Virus record (IMG/VR): IMGVR_UViG_3300020195_001430
Location: 1-64,000 of that record
Length of the DNA stretch: 64,000 nt
From: a virus
Reading direction: 5' to 3' (one strand)
In this document: piece after piece, positions 17,003 to 25,373 of the stretch
Layout of the letters: each line of letters opens with the position of its first letter
How positions within the stretch are numbered: position 1 is the first letter of the stretch
Notes under the pieces: model-generated
What the model was told of the DNA's origin: nothing
Database searches by the model: none
Seen by the model: the letters and a program-made list of their open reading frames with translations, nothing else
Made by a program: the position numbers and the translations under genes

Positions 17003-17347
17003 GTCCTCTTCAATCTCTTTTTCTTTACCGAAGAATCCCTTGGGGTATTCGATCTTAACGACGGTGTTCTCTGGTTTCTTCCAGAATTGCCACCATCTGC
17101 GTTTACCGACTTTTCTCCCCTTCTCATCCTCCAGCCAGAATTTTACTTCTTGGATATCTCCAGCGAAGTCTTCTGTAGCTTTGGTTGTTGGGTCGAAGTA
17201 ACCCGTTTCGTAGAAACACTTATCTTCTGGGTCCATAGGAATCTTGTACCGATTCCCTTCTACAAGAACTACAACAGAACATTCCTTGCGGTTTCCGTCA
17301 TAAAGTTTGCAGTTGTTACAGATCCGCTGAATCTCTTTCTTAACCAT
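16988..17347 (-). CDS. Possible metal-binding protein with four Cys
   Basis: 119 residues from ATG 17347; GTG 17359 is in frame. The N-terminal 45 residues hold a CxxC followed by two further Cys (KECSV, DKCFY), which could bind zinc or an Fe-S cluster. A Trp/Lys-rich segment (RRWWQFWKK) lies near residue 90. Function unknown. Confidence 0.6.
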   Translation of the reverse strand: MVKKEIQRICNNCKLYDGNRKECSVVVLVEGNRYKIPMDPEDKCFYETGYFDPTTKATEDFAGDIQEVKFWLEDEKGRKVGKRRWWQFWKKPENTVVKIEYPKGFFGKEKEIEEDLETI

Positions 17348-17352
17348 TGACC

Positions 17353-17381
17353 TTGACACCTTTCATTAAAAATGGTGAAAT
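17353..17381 (+). promoter_or_regulatory. Candidate promoter for the FTR-thioredoxin genes
   Basis: TTGACA (17353-17358), 17-base spacer, TGAAAT (17376-17381). The -35 is perfect and the -10 is weak. It lies 65 bases before the FTR-like start. Confidence 0.4.
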
Positions 17382-17446
17382 GTGTGGCACGCACACACTC
17401 TAATATACCGTTACCTTGACTTTATTAACACAACAGGCAGCGAAAA

Positions 17447-17869
17447 ATGGACATCACACAACCTCCATCAGAAGCGACGATCAGCAAAGCTGAGAAGTCC
17501 ATTCGTGCCTATGTGGACAAGTACAGGGCGAAGACGGGCACAACGGGTCATCCAGACCCCATTGCAGGAGAATCTGTAATCAATGGACTGGTAAAAAACA
17601 TGGAAGAGGTTGGGAGACCGCTTTGTCCATGCAATTTCTATCCAGACAAGAAGAAAGAGCTTGCAGAAAATGGGAGACGATGGGTTTGTGCCTGTGATGA
17701 AATGAAGCAATACAAATATTGTCATTGCTTGTTGTTTGTGAGGGCAGACGGTATGCCAATCACAGAGTATCTTCCAGAAGATCACGAAGGCAGAACAATT
17801 TATGGGGTTCAGTTGGACCCCACACCGGATAAAGGCCGGGAAGGAAAACCAAAAAATGATGGAACTTAA
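17447..17869 (+). CDS. Ferredoxin-thioredoxin reductase catalytic (beta) chain-like
   Basis: 140 residues with three CxC pairs: Cys60-x-Cys62, Cys81-x-Cys83 and Cys92-x-Cys94 (CPC, CAC, CHC). This matches the FTR catalytic chain, whose CPC, CPC and CHC motifs hold a 4Fe-4S cluster and a redox disulfide that passes ferredoxin electrons to thioredoxin. The spacing between the last two pairs is 8, as in the family. The next gene is a thioredoxin overlapping by 14 bases, strongly supporting the role. No variable chain or ferredoxin gene was seen. Confidence 0.85.
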   Translation: MDITQPPSEATISKAEKSIRAYVDKYRAKTGTTGHPDPIAGESVINGLVKNMEEVGRPLCPCNFYPDKKKELAENGRRWVCACDEMKQYKYCHCLLFVRADGMPITEYLPEDHEGRTIYGVQLDPTPDKGREGKPKNDGT

Positions 17870-18152
17870 TGAATCGAATTTTACAGCAGAGACCAGCACA
17901 GGCGTTGTAGTCGTTGACTTCCACGCTCCTTGGTGTGGTCCCTGTCGGATGCTTGCTCCAGTCTTGGAACAAGTCACAGGAGCCAAGGTAGTTAAAGTCA
18001 ATACCGATGAAAATCAAGCGTTGGCAGTGCAACACAACATCTCCTCAATTCCGAAGTTGTTGTTTATGAAAGATGGTCAGATCGTTGATCAATTGACCGG
18101 GCTTGTCAGTAAGCAAGCTATCCAAAGCAAGATTGATGCTCTGAACAACTAA
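17856..18152 (+). CDS. Thioredoxin
   Basis: 98 residues with the active site WCGPC at 26-30, a conserved Asp before it (VVVDFHAPW) and the cis-Pro segment (ISSIPKLLF) near residue 68. It is a classic cytoplasmic thioredoxin that reduces disulfides, for example in ribonucleotide reductase or host enzymes. It overlaps the FTR-like gene, so the pair probably forms one electron chain. Confidence 0.92.
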   Translation: MMELNESNFTAETSTGVVVVDFHAPWCGPCRMLAPVLEQVTGAKVVKVNTDENQALAVQHNISSIPKLLFMKDGQIVDQLTGLVSKQAIQSKIDALNN

Positions 18153-18172
18153 CCCAAGGAAGGGGATTTGAC

Positions 18173-18874
18173 ATGTCATTTGTAATTGGAGTTGCCTCAC
18201 AGGCACAACATGGCAAAGATACTTTGGCGGACGAGCTTTGTGAAAAGCTCAATGCTAAAGGCGGAGCTAATTGGCAAAGAAGGGCGTTTGCCGCCAACGT
18301 CAAGCGAGTGTTTTGTGAGACGTTTGGAGTTGATTCGGCATTCGTCGAAGAGTGGAAAGTCAAATCCGAGATACCACCCGGATTCGACATGCCTGTGCGG
18401 CAGTCACTTCAATTCATCGGCGATGGATTCCGTAAGATCATGGGCAGCATCTGGCTGGACTTAGCGTTCAGAGATGAACTGCCAAAGATCATTTCAGATG
18501 TTCGATATGTCAATGAGTTCACCCGTGTCAAAACCGAGGGCGGATTAAACATTCTGATTGGAAGACCAGACAGACTCAATGATGATCCAAATGGATCAGA
18601 GGCTCAGATTCGACCGTATATCGACTGGTGCTTCAAAGCGTTCTCTCCCACTACAAAGTTCGTGGATCTGAGAGATGTTGATTGGCAGAACTTCAGTAAA
18701 TTCTGTGAGAATGGCAGCAACTTGCCAGTAGGTGCTCTGCCGCCAGAAGGAATGAACCTGTTTGATGTGTTCATCAGAAATGATGGCACAATTGACGAAC
18801 TTTACAACATTGTTGACACGAAGCTGGTCCCATTTGTGGAACACTTCGTGTTTGAATTCAAAGGAGCAGCTTAA
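18173..18874 (+). CDS. Deoxynucleoside monophosphate kinase-like (T4 gp1-like)
   Basis: 233 residues. A P-loop-type N-terminus (IGVASQAQHGKDTLADEL) with the GKDT ending seen in phage dNMP kinases is followed by a basic lid region (GRPDRLND) and a C-terminal helical part. It would phosphorylate dNMPs to dNDPs for phage DNA synthesis, consistent with ThyA, DHFR and dCMP deaminase elsewhere in the window. The stop overlaps the next ATG by one base. Confidence 0.7.
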   Translation: MSFVIGVASQAQHGKDTLADELCEKLNAKGGANWQRRAFAANVKRVFCETFGVDSAFVEEWKVKSEIPPGFDMPVRQSLQFIGDGFRKIMGSIWLDLAFRDELPKIISDVRYVNEFTRVKTEGGLNILIGRPDRLNDDPNGSEAQIRPYIDWCFKAFSPTTKFVDLRDVDWQNFSKFCENGSNLPVGALPPEGMNLFDVFIRNDGTIDELYNIVDTKLVPFVEHFVFEFKGAA

Positions 18875-19467
18875 TGCCTTATATCAAGCAAGAAGACAGA
18901 CAGAAATACAGTTCGTTCATCGAATCAACATTGGGAGTTCTTAATGACCCCAATGACAATCCTTACCTGAAAGGCGAGTTCTTCGGATACTTCGTCAATC
19001 GGTTGGTCAGGAAGTTTTTGGGCACGCCAGATTACACATCTCCGGCTTTCAACTCCTCGTTCTTCAACGAGAGTAAAAGAAAGTCGCTGGAGAACGCCGC
19101 AGACAGCATCGCTGCCGCTCTAAACAGATCAGACCCAATGTCTGCTGCTGGCGACATGAACTACACTCTCAGTGCAATTTACTGGGGCTTCCTTGGTGAT
19201 TGCGAAAAGTTCTCAAGAGCCACTTATGGCACCAGAGCATACATGAATGGCGTGCTCGACAAGATCATGAGTCAGATCGAGACAGTTGCTGTTTCAGGCA
19301 ACAACAAGGATGCCACCATGGCGTTCCGTCGTCAGTTGGTCATTCGTGGAGTTCTTGATCACGTCAAGAGTGAAACTTATCGCAGAAAAACCGCAATTTA
19401 CGAACAAGAAAAAATTGATGAGAACGCTGATATATACACAATGGGTGTTTTGACTCAGCAGAGGTAA
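18874..19467 (+). CDS. Conserved-looking protein starting MPYIKQEDR
   Basis: 197 residues, mostly helical, soluble. The MPYIKxEDR opening is one I associate with a widespread uncharacterised family in phages and bacteria, but no function can be given. It overlaps the kinase stop by one base and is followed by an HNH gene. Confidence 0.7.
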   Translation: MPYIKQEDRQKYSSFIESTLGVLNDPNDNPYLKGEFFGYFVNRLVRKFLGTPDYTSPAFNSSFFNESKRKSLENAADSIAAALNRSDPMSAAGDMNYTLSAIYWGFLGDCEKFSRATYGTRAYMNGVLDKIMSQIETVAVSGNNKDATMAFRRQLVIRGVLDHVKSETYRRKTAIYEQEKIDENADIYTMGVLTQQR

Positions 19468-19470
19468 TCA

Positions 19471-20010
19471 ATGCAGTGTAAATTTTGTAGTGAGGTTTTT
19501 CAAGGAAAACCACGTCAGAAGTATTGTTCTGCAAAATGCAGAAGGTCAGATTGGATGAAGAACAATCTGGCGAAGCACAGAGAATACAACAAAAAGTGCA
19601 GACTTAAAAAGCCTTTAATCTGCAAAAATTGCGGCAATTCAATCCCTGTAGAATTAAGAGCTTCTGGTGTGACGTTGTGTTCTGATGATTGTCGGTCAAG
19701 CAGAAAAAAGCAGTTAGACAAGTCAATCAGAGACAAACTTCATGAAGAATTCAGAGAGATCAAGTGCCGACATGGGTGTTGCTTGTGTGGATACAAAAAG
19801 TTCGGCGGATCTTTGGATTTTCATCATGTAGACCCAAAGAAAAAAGACAAAAGAATTGATCCAAAAAACTGGAGAGGCCAACTGGATGAAATATCAAAGT
19901 GTATACTTGTCTGCAAGAACTGTCATTACGAATTGCACGATCTGATGAGAAAAGATGTTGATGAATACATTGAGTTGATCAAAGACAAGACTGGACATTT
20001 CAAGGAGTAA
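19471..20010 (+). CDS. HNH homing endonuclease with zinc motifs
   Basis: 179 residues. Two N-terminal Cys4-type zinc modules (CKFC...CSAKC and CKNCG...CSDDC) precede an HNH domain: CCLCGYK, LDFHHVDP as the core His-His, and CKNCHYELH as the closing Cys2 and Asn-His. It is free-standing, inserted after the MPYIKQ gene. AGAGGT precedes the ATG. It likely nicks or cuts DNA to spread its own locus. Confidence 0.85.
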   Translation: MQCKFCSEVFQGKPRQKYCSAKCRRSDWMKNNLAKHREYNKKCRLKKPLICKNCGNSIPVELRASGVTLCSDDCRSSRKKQLDKSIRDKLHEEFREIKCRHGCCLCGYKKFGGSLDFHHVDPKKKDKRIDPKNWRGQLDEISKCILVCKNCHYELHDLMRKDVDEYIELIKDKTGHFKE

Positions 20011-20013
20011 CAG

Positions 20014-20193
20014 ATGGAAATTGAAAGACAACACATCATGGTCAAGAAAGGCAGCAAGATCATCTGTTTGAATGAACGTGGTGAGAACATTGTTGCTGAA
20101 CTACAACGAGATATCTGTTGTTGGCCAGAAGGTATCGACACATTCGAAGTCAAACCACTTGAAGTGATTGACAAAAACGGAGATAAGCCGTGA
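20014..20193 (+). CDS. Small hypothetical protein, 59 aa
   Basis: ATG 20014 lies 3 bases after the HNH stop, behind AAGGAG. Its stop overlaps the GTG start of the deoxyribosyltransferase-like gene by 4 bases. No family recognised. Confidence 0.6.
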   Translation: MEIERQHIMVKKGSKIICLNERGENIVAELQRDICCWPEGIDTFEVKPLEVIDKNGDKP

Positions 20194-20660
20194 AAGTTCT
20201 GTATTCAGACGATGAACCATTCGATGGATTGACAAAAGGCATTTTCTTGGCCGGACCAACGCCAAGAAAACCAGAAGTGCCATCTTGGCGTCCAGAGGCT
20301 GAAGAGATTCTGTTTGAAGCTGGGTTCTCCGGCACTGTTCTGGTGCCAGAGAGACAGAATGGATCGGCGAAATTGAGCTATGACGACCAAGTTGATTGGG
20401 AGCGAGCGGGGTTGTCTTTGGCTAAAGCAATTGTGTTCTGGGTTCCAAGAAACATGGAGAACATGCCAGCTTTGACTACAAATGTTGAATTTGGTTATTG
20501 GGTGGCTAAATCGCCAGAACGTGTTGTTTATGGCAGACCACCAGATGCTCCGGGCACTCGATACTTGGATTGGTTGATCAAACAAGAAAATAAAGATGCA
20601 GTTGTTTATGACACATTGCAATCTGTGTTAATGGCTGCTAAAGAGTTATGCAATATGTGA
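20190..20660 (+). CDS. Nucleoside 2-deoxyribosyltransferase-like protein
   Basis: 156 residues, GTG start. An N-terminal strand and loop GIFLAGPTPR, a central WERAGLSLAKAIVFWVP and TTNVEFGYWV (with a conserved Glu) match the nucleoside 2-deoxyribosyltransferase-like fold. Such enzymes move deoxyribose between bases, or act on base-modified nucleotides, and would fit nucleotide salvage. It overlaps its neighbours on both sides. Confidence 0.75.
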   Translation: MKVLYSDDEPFDGLTKGIFLAGPTPRKPEVPSWRPEAEEILFEAGFSGTVLVPERQNGSAKLSYDDQVDWERAGLSLAKAIVFWVPRNMENMPALTTNVEFGYWVAKSPERVVYGRPPDAPGTRYLDWLIKQENKDAVVYDTLQSVLMAAKELCNM

Positions 20661-20839
20661 TCATATCGTGTCTTCTATGGGCATTTTACAAGTTGTATCT
20701 TGGAATCAATTCTATAAGATCTAACTGGAATGTTCCAGAAACAGGCTTTGTTGTTGGTATCGGATATGCACTGAATTGTTTGCTACATGTCGTAGTTGTG
20801 TTGTTTGCTGCTTTTTTGGTTTGGAGAGGGTTTCGATGA
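20648..20839 (+). CDS. Small membrane protein
   Basis: 63 residues with two hydrophobic segments (about 3-18 and 33-58), predicted inner-membrane. Overlaps the preceding gene by 13 bases and the next by 4. No function assigned. Confidence 0.6.
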   Translation: MQYVIISCLLWAFYKLYLGINSIRSNWNVPETGFVVGIGYALNCLLHVVVVLFAAFLVWRGFR

Positions 20840-21436
20840 AAAGATGGATCACAGCCGACTGGCATTTGGGCGAAGATCGTTTTGCAATCATGCAGCGTCC
20901 GTTCAAAGAGCAGCGTGAGATGATTGAACATCTTTTTGGCAAAGCACAACGAACTTGTTGCACCAGATGATCTGGTTTATGTGGTCGGCGATGTGTGCTA
21001 TCAGAATTACCCAGAGTTTCTGGAAGAGGTTGATCGGTTCAACGGCAAGAAGATTGTGTTACGTGGGAATCATGACCGGGTTTTCACAGACGAACAGTTG
21101 TTGAAGCACTTTCAAGAAGTTGTTCCAGAAGGACAGGGGTTGGAAGTTGATGTCGGAGATATCAAGTGCAACCTCACGCACTATCCGACACAAGCAGTTC
21201 ATGGCAAGTTCAACCTTGTTGGCCACATCCACGGTGCTTGGAAGTATCAGTTGAATTCCTTCAATGTTGGCGTGGATGCCAACCATTTTGTTCCACATAA
21301 TTTGGATGAAGCGGTTCCTTTTATCTTAAAAGCAATCTCAGAATTCTATGATGATGATGTGTGGGCCGCTTACAACGCCGCCAATCAGCCTTACTTGGGC
21401 TTGCGTGGCAAAAAAGGGGCATACTTCAAGGGATAG
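20836..21436 (+). CDS. Metallophosphoesterase, interrupted by a frameshift
   Basis: The N-terminal part MKRWITADWHLGEDR (metal-binding D-x-H) is in one frame, which stops at 20970. The rest, including VVGDV, LRGNHDRVF and LVGHIHG, is in the -1 frame, open from 20924 to 21436. The switch point coincides with a run of five T at 20933-20937. Together they form a complete calcineurin-like phosphoesterase of about 200 residues. Either one T was lost (mutation or sequencing error) or ribosomes slip there; I cannot distinguish these. Confidence 0.7.
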
Positions 21437-21444
21437 GATTCACC

Positions 21445-21834
21445 ATGAGTGGCTTGATTAAACCTCGTGACATGAACTTCGTGCCAAAGCGTTGGGGCTG
21501 GGAGCTTTGGATTTGCAATGGCGAGAAGTATTGTGGCAAGAAGTTGTTTATCAAGCAGGGCTGGTGGTTGAGTTTTCATCACCATGAAATCAAGGATGAA
21601 GTCCTGTTTGTGGAGTCTGGTCATGTCTGGTTGACATACGGACCCAATGAACAGGACTTTCTTTCTTTAGAAATGCGTCCGGGATTCGCATTCCATGTTG
21701 AAACTGGACTAAGACATCAAATCCAAGCTATCGAGGACACGATGATATTCGAGTTCTCCACCCAACACTTTGATTCAGACAGCTATCGGACAACTTTGGA
21801 TTTGGTTGTCGATCATGAACCGGATGGGAGATAG
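21445..21834 (+). CDS. Cupin protein, mannose-6-phosphate isomerase type II-like
   Basis: 129 residues. RWGWELWI, FHHHEIKDEVLFVESG and RHQIQAIEDTMIFEFST are the opening, metal-binding HxH(x)nE and closing strands of a single cupin barrel like the C-terminal domain of GDP-mannose pyrophosphorylase/PMI type II. A sugar-phosphate or sugar-nucleotide role is likely. Start chosen at ATG 21445 behind AGGA. Confidence 0.75.
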   Translation: MSGLIKPRDMNFVPKRWGWELWICNGEKYCGKKLFIKQGWWLSFHHHEIKDEVLFVESGHVWLTYGPNEQDFLSLEMRPGFAFHVETGLRHQIQAIEDTMIFEFSTQHFDSDSYRTTLDLVVDHEPDGR

Positions 21835-21836
21835 CC

Positions 21837-21950
21837 ATGGAAGAACTGCTTCGTAAAATCAGTAGACAACTTGAAGAGATCATCATTCTTTTGGAACAGG
21901 CGGCTGAAAGAGAAAAAACATTTGTACCACCTGACTGTGAACATCTATAA
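21837..21950 (+). CDS. Small helical peptide, 37 aa
   Basis: ATG 21837 lies behind GGGAGA, two bases after the cupin stop, and encodes one amphipathic helix and a short Pro/Cys tail. No homologue recognised; the good ribosome site makes expression plausible. Confidence 0.45.
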   Translation: MEELLRKISRQLEEIIILLEQAAEREKTFVPPDCEHL

Positions 21951-21963
21951 AGAAAGACAAGTC

Positions 21964-22890
21964 ATGAAGAATTATCACTTGGATTTGATCCGTGCTGTAG
22001 AAGCTGGAGCGATCCATGCGGCAGAATGGGTTGGTCGTGGAAACAAAGAAGAAGCGGATCTGGCAGCAACCAACGCCATTAGAGATCGTCTGAACAAGAT
22101 CGACTTTCGTGCTGTAATTGCAATTGGAGAAGGTAAAAAAGATGAGTCGCACGGGTTGTATCAAGGAGAAGTTGTAGGAATTGATAGAAAACTTAGTGAT
22201 GGATTTGAGTATTCCATTGCCATTGACCCAATTGAGGGCACAACTCCAACTGCCAAAGGTGGTTATGAAGCGATGTCTGTAATTGCATTGGCCAATGTCG
22301 GAGCCATGTATCAAACAGAGACATTTTACATGAACAAGTTGGCTGTTGGGCCACAAGCCGCACATCTCCCGATTGGGCTTGATCAAAGTGCCATTACAAA
22401 TATTGCACTGCTTTCTCAGGCTTTGGGCAAGTCTCCTCAACACATTACAGTTTGTGTTCTGGACAGACCTCGCACAAAGCCATTGGTTGAAGAACTGAGA
22501 AAGATCGGCTGTAGGATCAAATTCATCTCAGATTGCGATGTAACGGCCTGTATTGCGACTTGTGTGCCAGACAGCGGAATTGACATGTACTGGTCTGTAG
22601 GCGGTGCCCCAGAGGCTGTAATCGCTGCTGCTGCCATGAAGTGCATGGGTGGAAGCCTCCAATGCCGTGAGATGGTGGTTAATGGGGACTCCTGCACCGC
22701 ACTTGAAGAGAGAATCTTGAAAATAGAGGATCTTGTTAAGGGCGACTGTATGTTTGCGGCCACTGGAATTACTGACGGACAACTCCTCAAGGGAGTGAGA
22801 TTTACGTCGAATGGCCCTGTCACCAGTTCGATTGCCATGCGATCTGAAAGCGGAACAATCCGCAGAATGATTACAGAGCACGGCAATTGA
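21964..22890 (+). CDS. glpX: Fructose-1,6-bisphosphatase class II (GlpX-like)
   Basis: 308 residues. GlpX signatures in order: AIHAAEWVGRGNKEEAD near residue 15, AIGEGKKDE near 55, DPIEGTTPTAKG at 88-99 (lithium-sensitive phosphatase metal site), GGAPEAVIAAAAMKCMGG near 215, and ATGITDGQLLKGV near 262. It hydrolyses fructose-1,6-bisphosphate (in cyanobacteria also sedoheptulose-1,7-bisphosphate), a committed step of gluconeogenesis or the Calvin cycle. It is an auxiliary metabolic gene here. I chose ATG 21964; the frame is open further upstream over the 37-aa peptide. Confidence 0.9.
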   Translation: MKNYHLDLIRAVEAGAIHAAEWVGRGNKEEADLAATNAIRDRLNKIDFRAVIAIGEGKKDESHGLYQGEVVGIDRKLSDGFEYSIAIDPIEGTTPTAKGGYEAMSVIALANVGAMYQTETFYMNKLAVGPQAAHLPIGLDQSAITNIALLSQALGKSPQHITVCVLDRPRTKPLVEELRKIGCRIKFISDCDVTACIATCVPDSGIDMYWSVGGAPEAVIAAAAMKCMGGSLQCREMVVNGDSCTALEERILKIEDLVKGDCMFAATGITDGQLLKGVRFTSNGPVTSSIAMRSESGTIRRMITEHGN

Positions 22891-22897
22891 TTCTTGC

Positions 22898-23254
22898 GTG
22901 CCTAAATATGGTATGCAAACCGTTGATAATATTCATGAGTTGGATTACATCTATCCAAAGATTCTCATACTCCAATTGATAGAGAAAACTAAGGATTGTG
23001 CCGTGATTTGGGACAAAATGTCCCCCACGGCTTACAAGACTAAATTTTCTATTGATGACCGATACTACGATATCAATCTGACATATCTCAGAAGCACTTA
23101 CATAATTGATTTCGTAAGGAACGGTAGGTTTGTTATAAATGTGGACGCAGCAAGCGTACCAGAATTGATTGATTTATTCAAAGTCATTGATTTATTCTGG
23201 TTTCAGAATGCCGACATCCTTCAGTCTGTTCAAAATCAAACAAGCTGTTCTTGA
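22898..23254 (+). CDS. Single-domain member of a three-copy paralogous family
   Basis: 118 residues from GTG 22898 (or 113 from ATG 22913). It shares LIEKTKDCAVIWDK, an aromatic beta core and a C-terminal Gln/Asn/Cys end (QNQTSCS) with the N-terminal domain of the next gene and with the minus-strand gene at 27343. Function unknown. It lies 17 bases upstream of its paralogue. Confidence 0.65.
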   Translation: MPKYGMQTVDNIHELDYIYPKILILQLIEKTKDCAVIWDKMSPTAYKTKFSIDDRYYDINLTYLRSTYIIDFVRNGRFVINVDAASVPELIDLFKVIDLFWFQNADILQSVQNQTSCS

Positions 23255-23271
23255 AATGTTGGGGGAGATAA

Positions 23272-24501
23272 ATGGCAGACAACCTACTGGAACTCAATGC
23301 ACTACAACCACAGCTTTTGTTAGCAGAATTGATTGACAAAACAAAACGATGTGCGTTGACTTGGGATAAGGTGTCGCACACATCATATTACACGCATTTT
23401 ATATGGGGAGACGATTGGCACGATGTCTATGTAACTCGTGTTCGTGGCGGATACAATCTCGACGTGTTGAAGAATGACAGAAACGTGATGAGATTTAATT
23501 CTTACACAAACGATCAATTGGCTGTATTGTTTTATGTTATTGTTGACGATCTAAAAAATGATGACATTAGACAAATTATTCAAGATATTAATTCTCTTAT
23601 TTCTTGCACGGCAAGTCTTGAAATGCAAGAAACACACGATAATGCAACCTTGACATTACATCCGCAATCGCACTTAGCAGACGTTGAACTTGGAGAAATT
23701 GCGTTGTACATGGCGAATCCGTCTGGTACGGGAAGTTTGGAAATTTTATTTTCATCTGGAACTATCAAAACGATGTTGTCAAATGTTCACAATATAGCGG
23801 GAGTTCGAGTTGATCAAACTTATGGGAATATTTTTTGGTGTCAGGTTGAACTGCAAGGAGGAAGGCCAAGTGGCACAACTATAAGTTGTTGTGGCACAAA
23901 TGGAGATGGTGCCACAGTTGTTGTGAATTTGCCTGATTATGACGGAGTTCGTGGTTTCGATTTGGACAAAATAAACAAGAAGATATATTTCGTTGTAGAC
24001 AAACTACATGGCAGCGACAATCTGGTTTATGATGTAAAGAGATGTAATTATGACGGCAGTAATATCGAAAGTGTTGTTGATGGTAATTTATACATTTGTT
24101 CTCCAACATCTTTAACTATTGATGTAAAAAATCAATATGTGTTTTGGTGTGATAGCCATGGACTTTCAGAAGGATATGTTCACAGATCTAATTTTGATGG
24201 ATCTGGATATGTAACATTGCTTTCAACCAATGGATACGTTAGAGAAGTTTGTGTTCATGATAACGTGCTTTACATTGGAGGCTCTGGATTGTTGGCTAAA
24301 GTCAATGAGCAAGGCGGCAATGAAGTTCTTCTACCGCACACAGGGCTATCCATCATTGACTCTATTGATGTCAGTGAATCAGGCGTGATGTATATCTCAG
24401 ATCTTGGAGTGAAAAAAGTGGTTAGAACAGATCTGAATGGAAACAATCTTAAAGTCCTCGTTAATGATTCTGGTTCAAGATCATCAATTAGCTGCGTTTA
24501 G
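23272..24501 (+). CDS. Paralogous N-terminal domain fused to a YWTD-like beta-propeller
   Basis: 409 residues. Residues 1-125 are the LIDKTKRCALTWDK-type domain seen alone at 22898 and 27343. Residues about 140-405 hold repeats such as GVRVDQTYGNIFWC, GFDLDKINKKIYFV, TIDVKNQYVFWCD and VHRSNFDGSG, typical of the YWTD/LDL-receptor class B propeller. Such propellers bind proteins or sugars, so a structural or adhesion role is possible. GGGGGA precedes the ATG. Confidence 0.7.
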   Translation: MADNLLELNALQPQLLLAELIDKTKRCALTWDKVSHTSYYTHFIWGDDWHDVYVTRVRGGYNLDVLKNDRNVMRFNSYTNDQLAVLFYVIVDDLKNDDIRQIIQDINSLISCTASLEMQETHDNATLTLHPQSHLADVELGEIALYMANPSGTGSLEILFSSGTIKTMLSNVHNIAGVRVDQTYGNIFWCQVELQGGRPSGTTISCCGTNGDGATVVVNLPDYDGVRGFDLDKINKKIYFVVDKLHGSDNLVYDVKRCNYDGSNIESVVDGNLYICSPTSLTIDVKNQYVFWCDSHGLSEGYVHRSNFDGSGYVTLLSTNGYVREVCVHDNVLYIGGSGLLAKVNEQGGNEVLLPHTGLSIIDSIDVSESGVMYISDLGVKKVVRTDLNGNNLKVLVNDSGSRSSISCV

Positions 24502-24529
24502 TTATTGACTGACTTAACTATATTAAGCC

Positions 24530-24814
24530 ATGGAAAAATCAGATATTCTAAAAGCAGCATCAAACGCTTATTACTTGAATGCCAGCATGATCAAATTTTT
24601 GCTGGTTGAGAATTTGGCACTCAAGACCCTTCTCCATGAGAAGGGCTTGATTACGCCTGATGAATATAAGAAGTATCAAGAACATGCTGGAGCCATTCTT
24701 GCAATGAAAGAAGAAACTCAGATGTTGGCATATTTCCAGAAGATCTTGGAGAATAATTCTAGTTCTCCAGCCATTTCTGAGGATAGCTCGGCGGAGGCAA
24801 CTCATAAAAGTTGA
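24530..24814 (+). CDS. Hypothetical helical protein, 94 aa
   Basis: Predicted helical, with a Ser/Ala/Glu-rich tail. No family recognised. Its end overlaps the convergent minus-strand membrane gene by 56 bases. Confidence 0.55.
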   Translation: MEKSDILKAASNAYYLNASMIKFLLVENLALKTLLHEKGLITPDEYKKYQEHAGAILAMKEETQMLAYFQKILENNSSSPAISEDSSAEATHKS

Positions 24815-25373
24815 ACTCATCGCCGCCTTCTGTCATGCCTTCTCCGCCCTTGCCACCTTTTTTGCCCTTGGCTTTTCCTTTGCCTTTTCCATCGCCACCT
24901 TCACCAACTTCTCCTACACCACCATTGCCGCCTCTTCCAGCCATAAATTTGCCGCCCTTGGCGATTTGCTGTTGGATCTTCATGGCTTGCTCGTGACCTT
25001 TTCTGGTATAAGGCGTTTTGTGTAGTCTTGGCTCTCCGTTGATGTTTTTGTGTTTGGTTGAGATATACCAAGAGTGCGATGTCTTTTCTGGCTCAAGGTC
25101 TTTGATCCAAATATAGATCGCCCCCGGAGCATCAGTTTTTTTGTTTGGCTCTTCAACAGTGATCCACTTGATCTCAAATTTGGCCGGGATGGTTTCTGTT
25201 GTCGGCCATCCTTGGAGATCATCCAGAGATTGCCAGAGTGTGATTGAAAACAACGAGGCAATCACTACTGCGGCAGCTTTTAGAATCCACCATCCTTTGG
25301 AGCCAATGATGATCCAAAGGGCGAGGGACGCAATGATTATGAATGTCAATGGGATTGCAAATGTTTCTATCAT
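24759..25373 (-). CDS. Membrane protein with Gly/Lys-rich tail, third gene of channel operon
   Basis: 204 residues. Two hydrophobic segments (about 5-25 and 30-48) are followed by a roughly 100-residue beta-type domain. A low-complexity Gly/Lys/Glu stretch (about 145-185) and a Pro-rich end close the protein. Its start overlaps the stop of the ExbD/MotB-like gene by 4 bases, so it is translated from the same transcript and likely works with that channel. No family recognised. Confidence 0.65.
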   Translation of the reverse strand: MIETFAIPLTFIIIASLALWIIIGSKGWWILKAAAVVIASLFSITLWQSLDDLQGWPTTETIPAKFEIKWITVEEPNKKTDAPGAIYIWIKDLEPEKTSHSWYISTKHKNINGEPRLHKTPYTRKGHEQAMKIQQQIAKGGKFMAGRGGNGGVGEVGEGGDGKGKGKAKGKKGGKGGEGMTEGGDEFNFYELPPPSYPQKWLEN

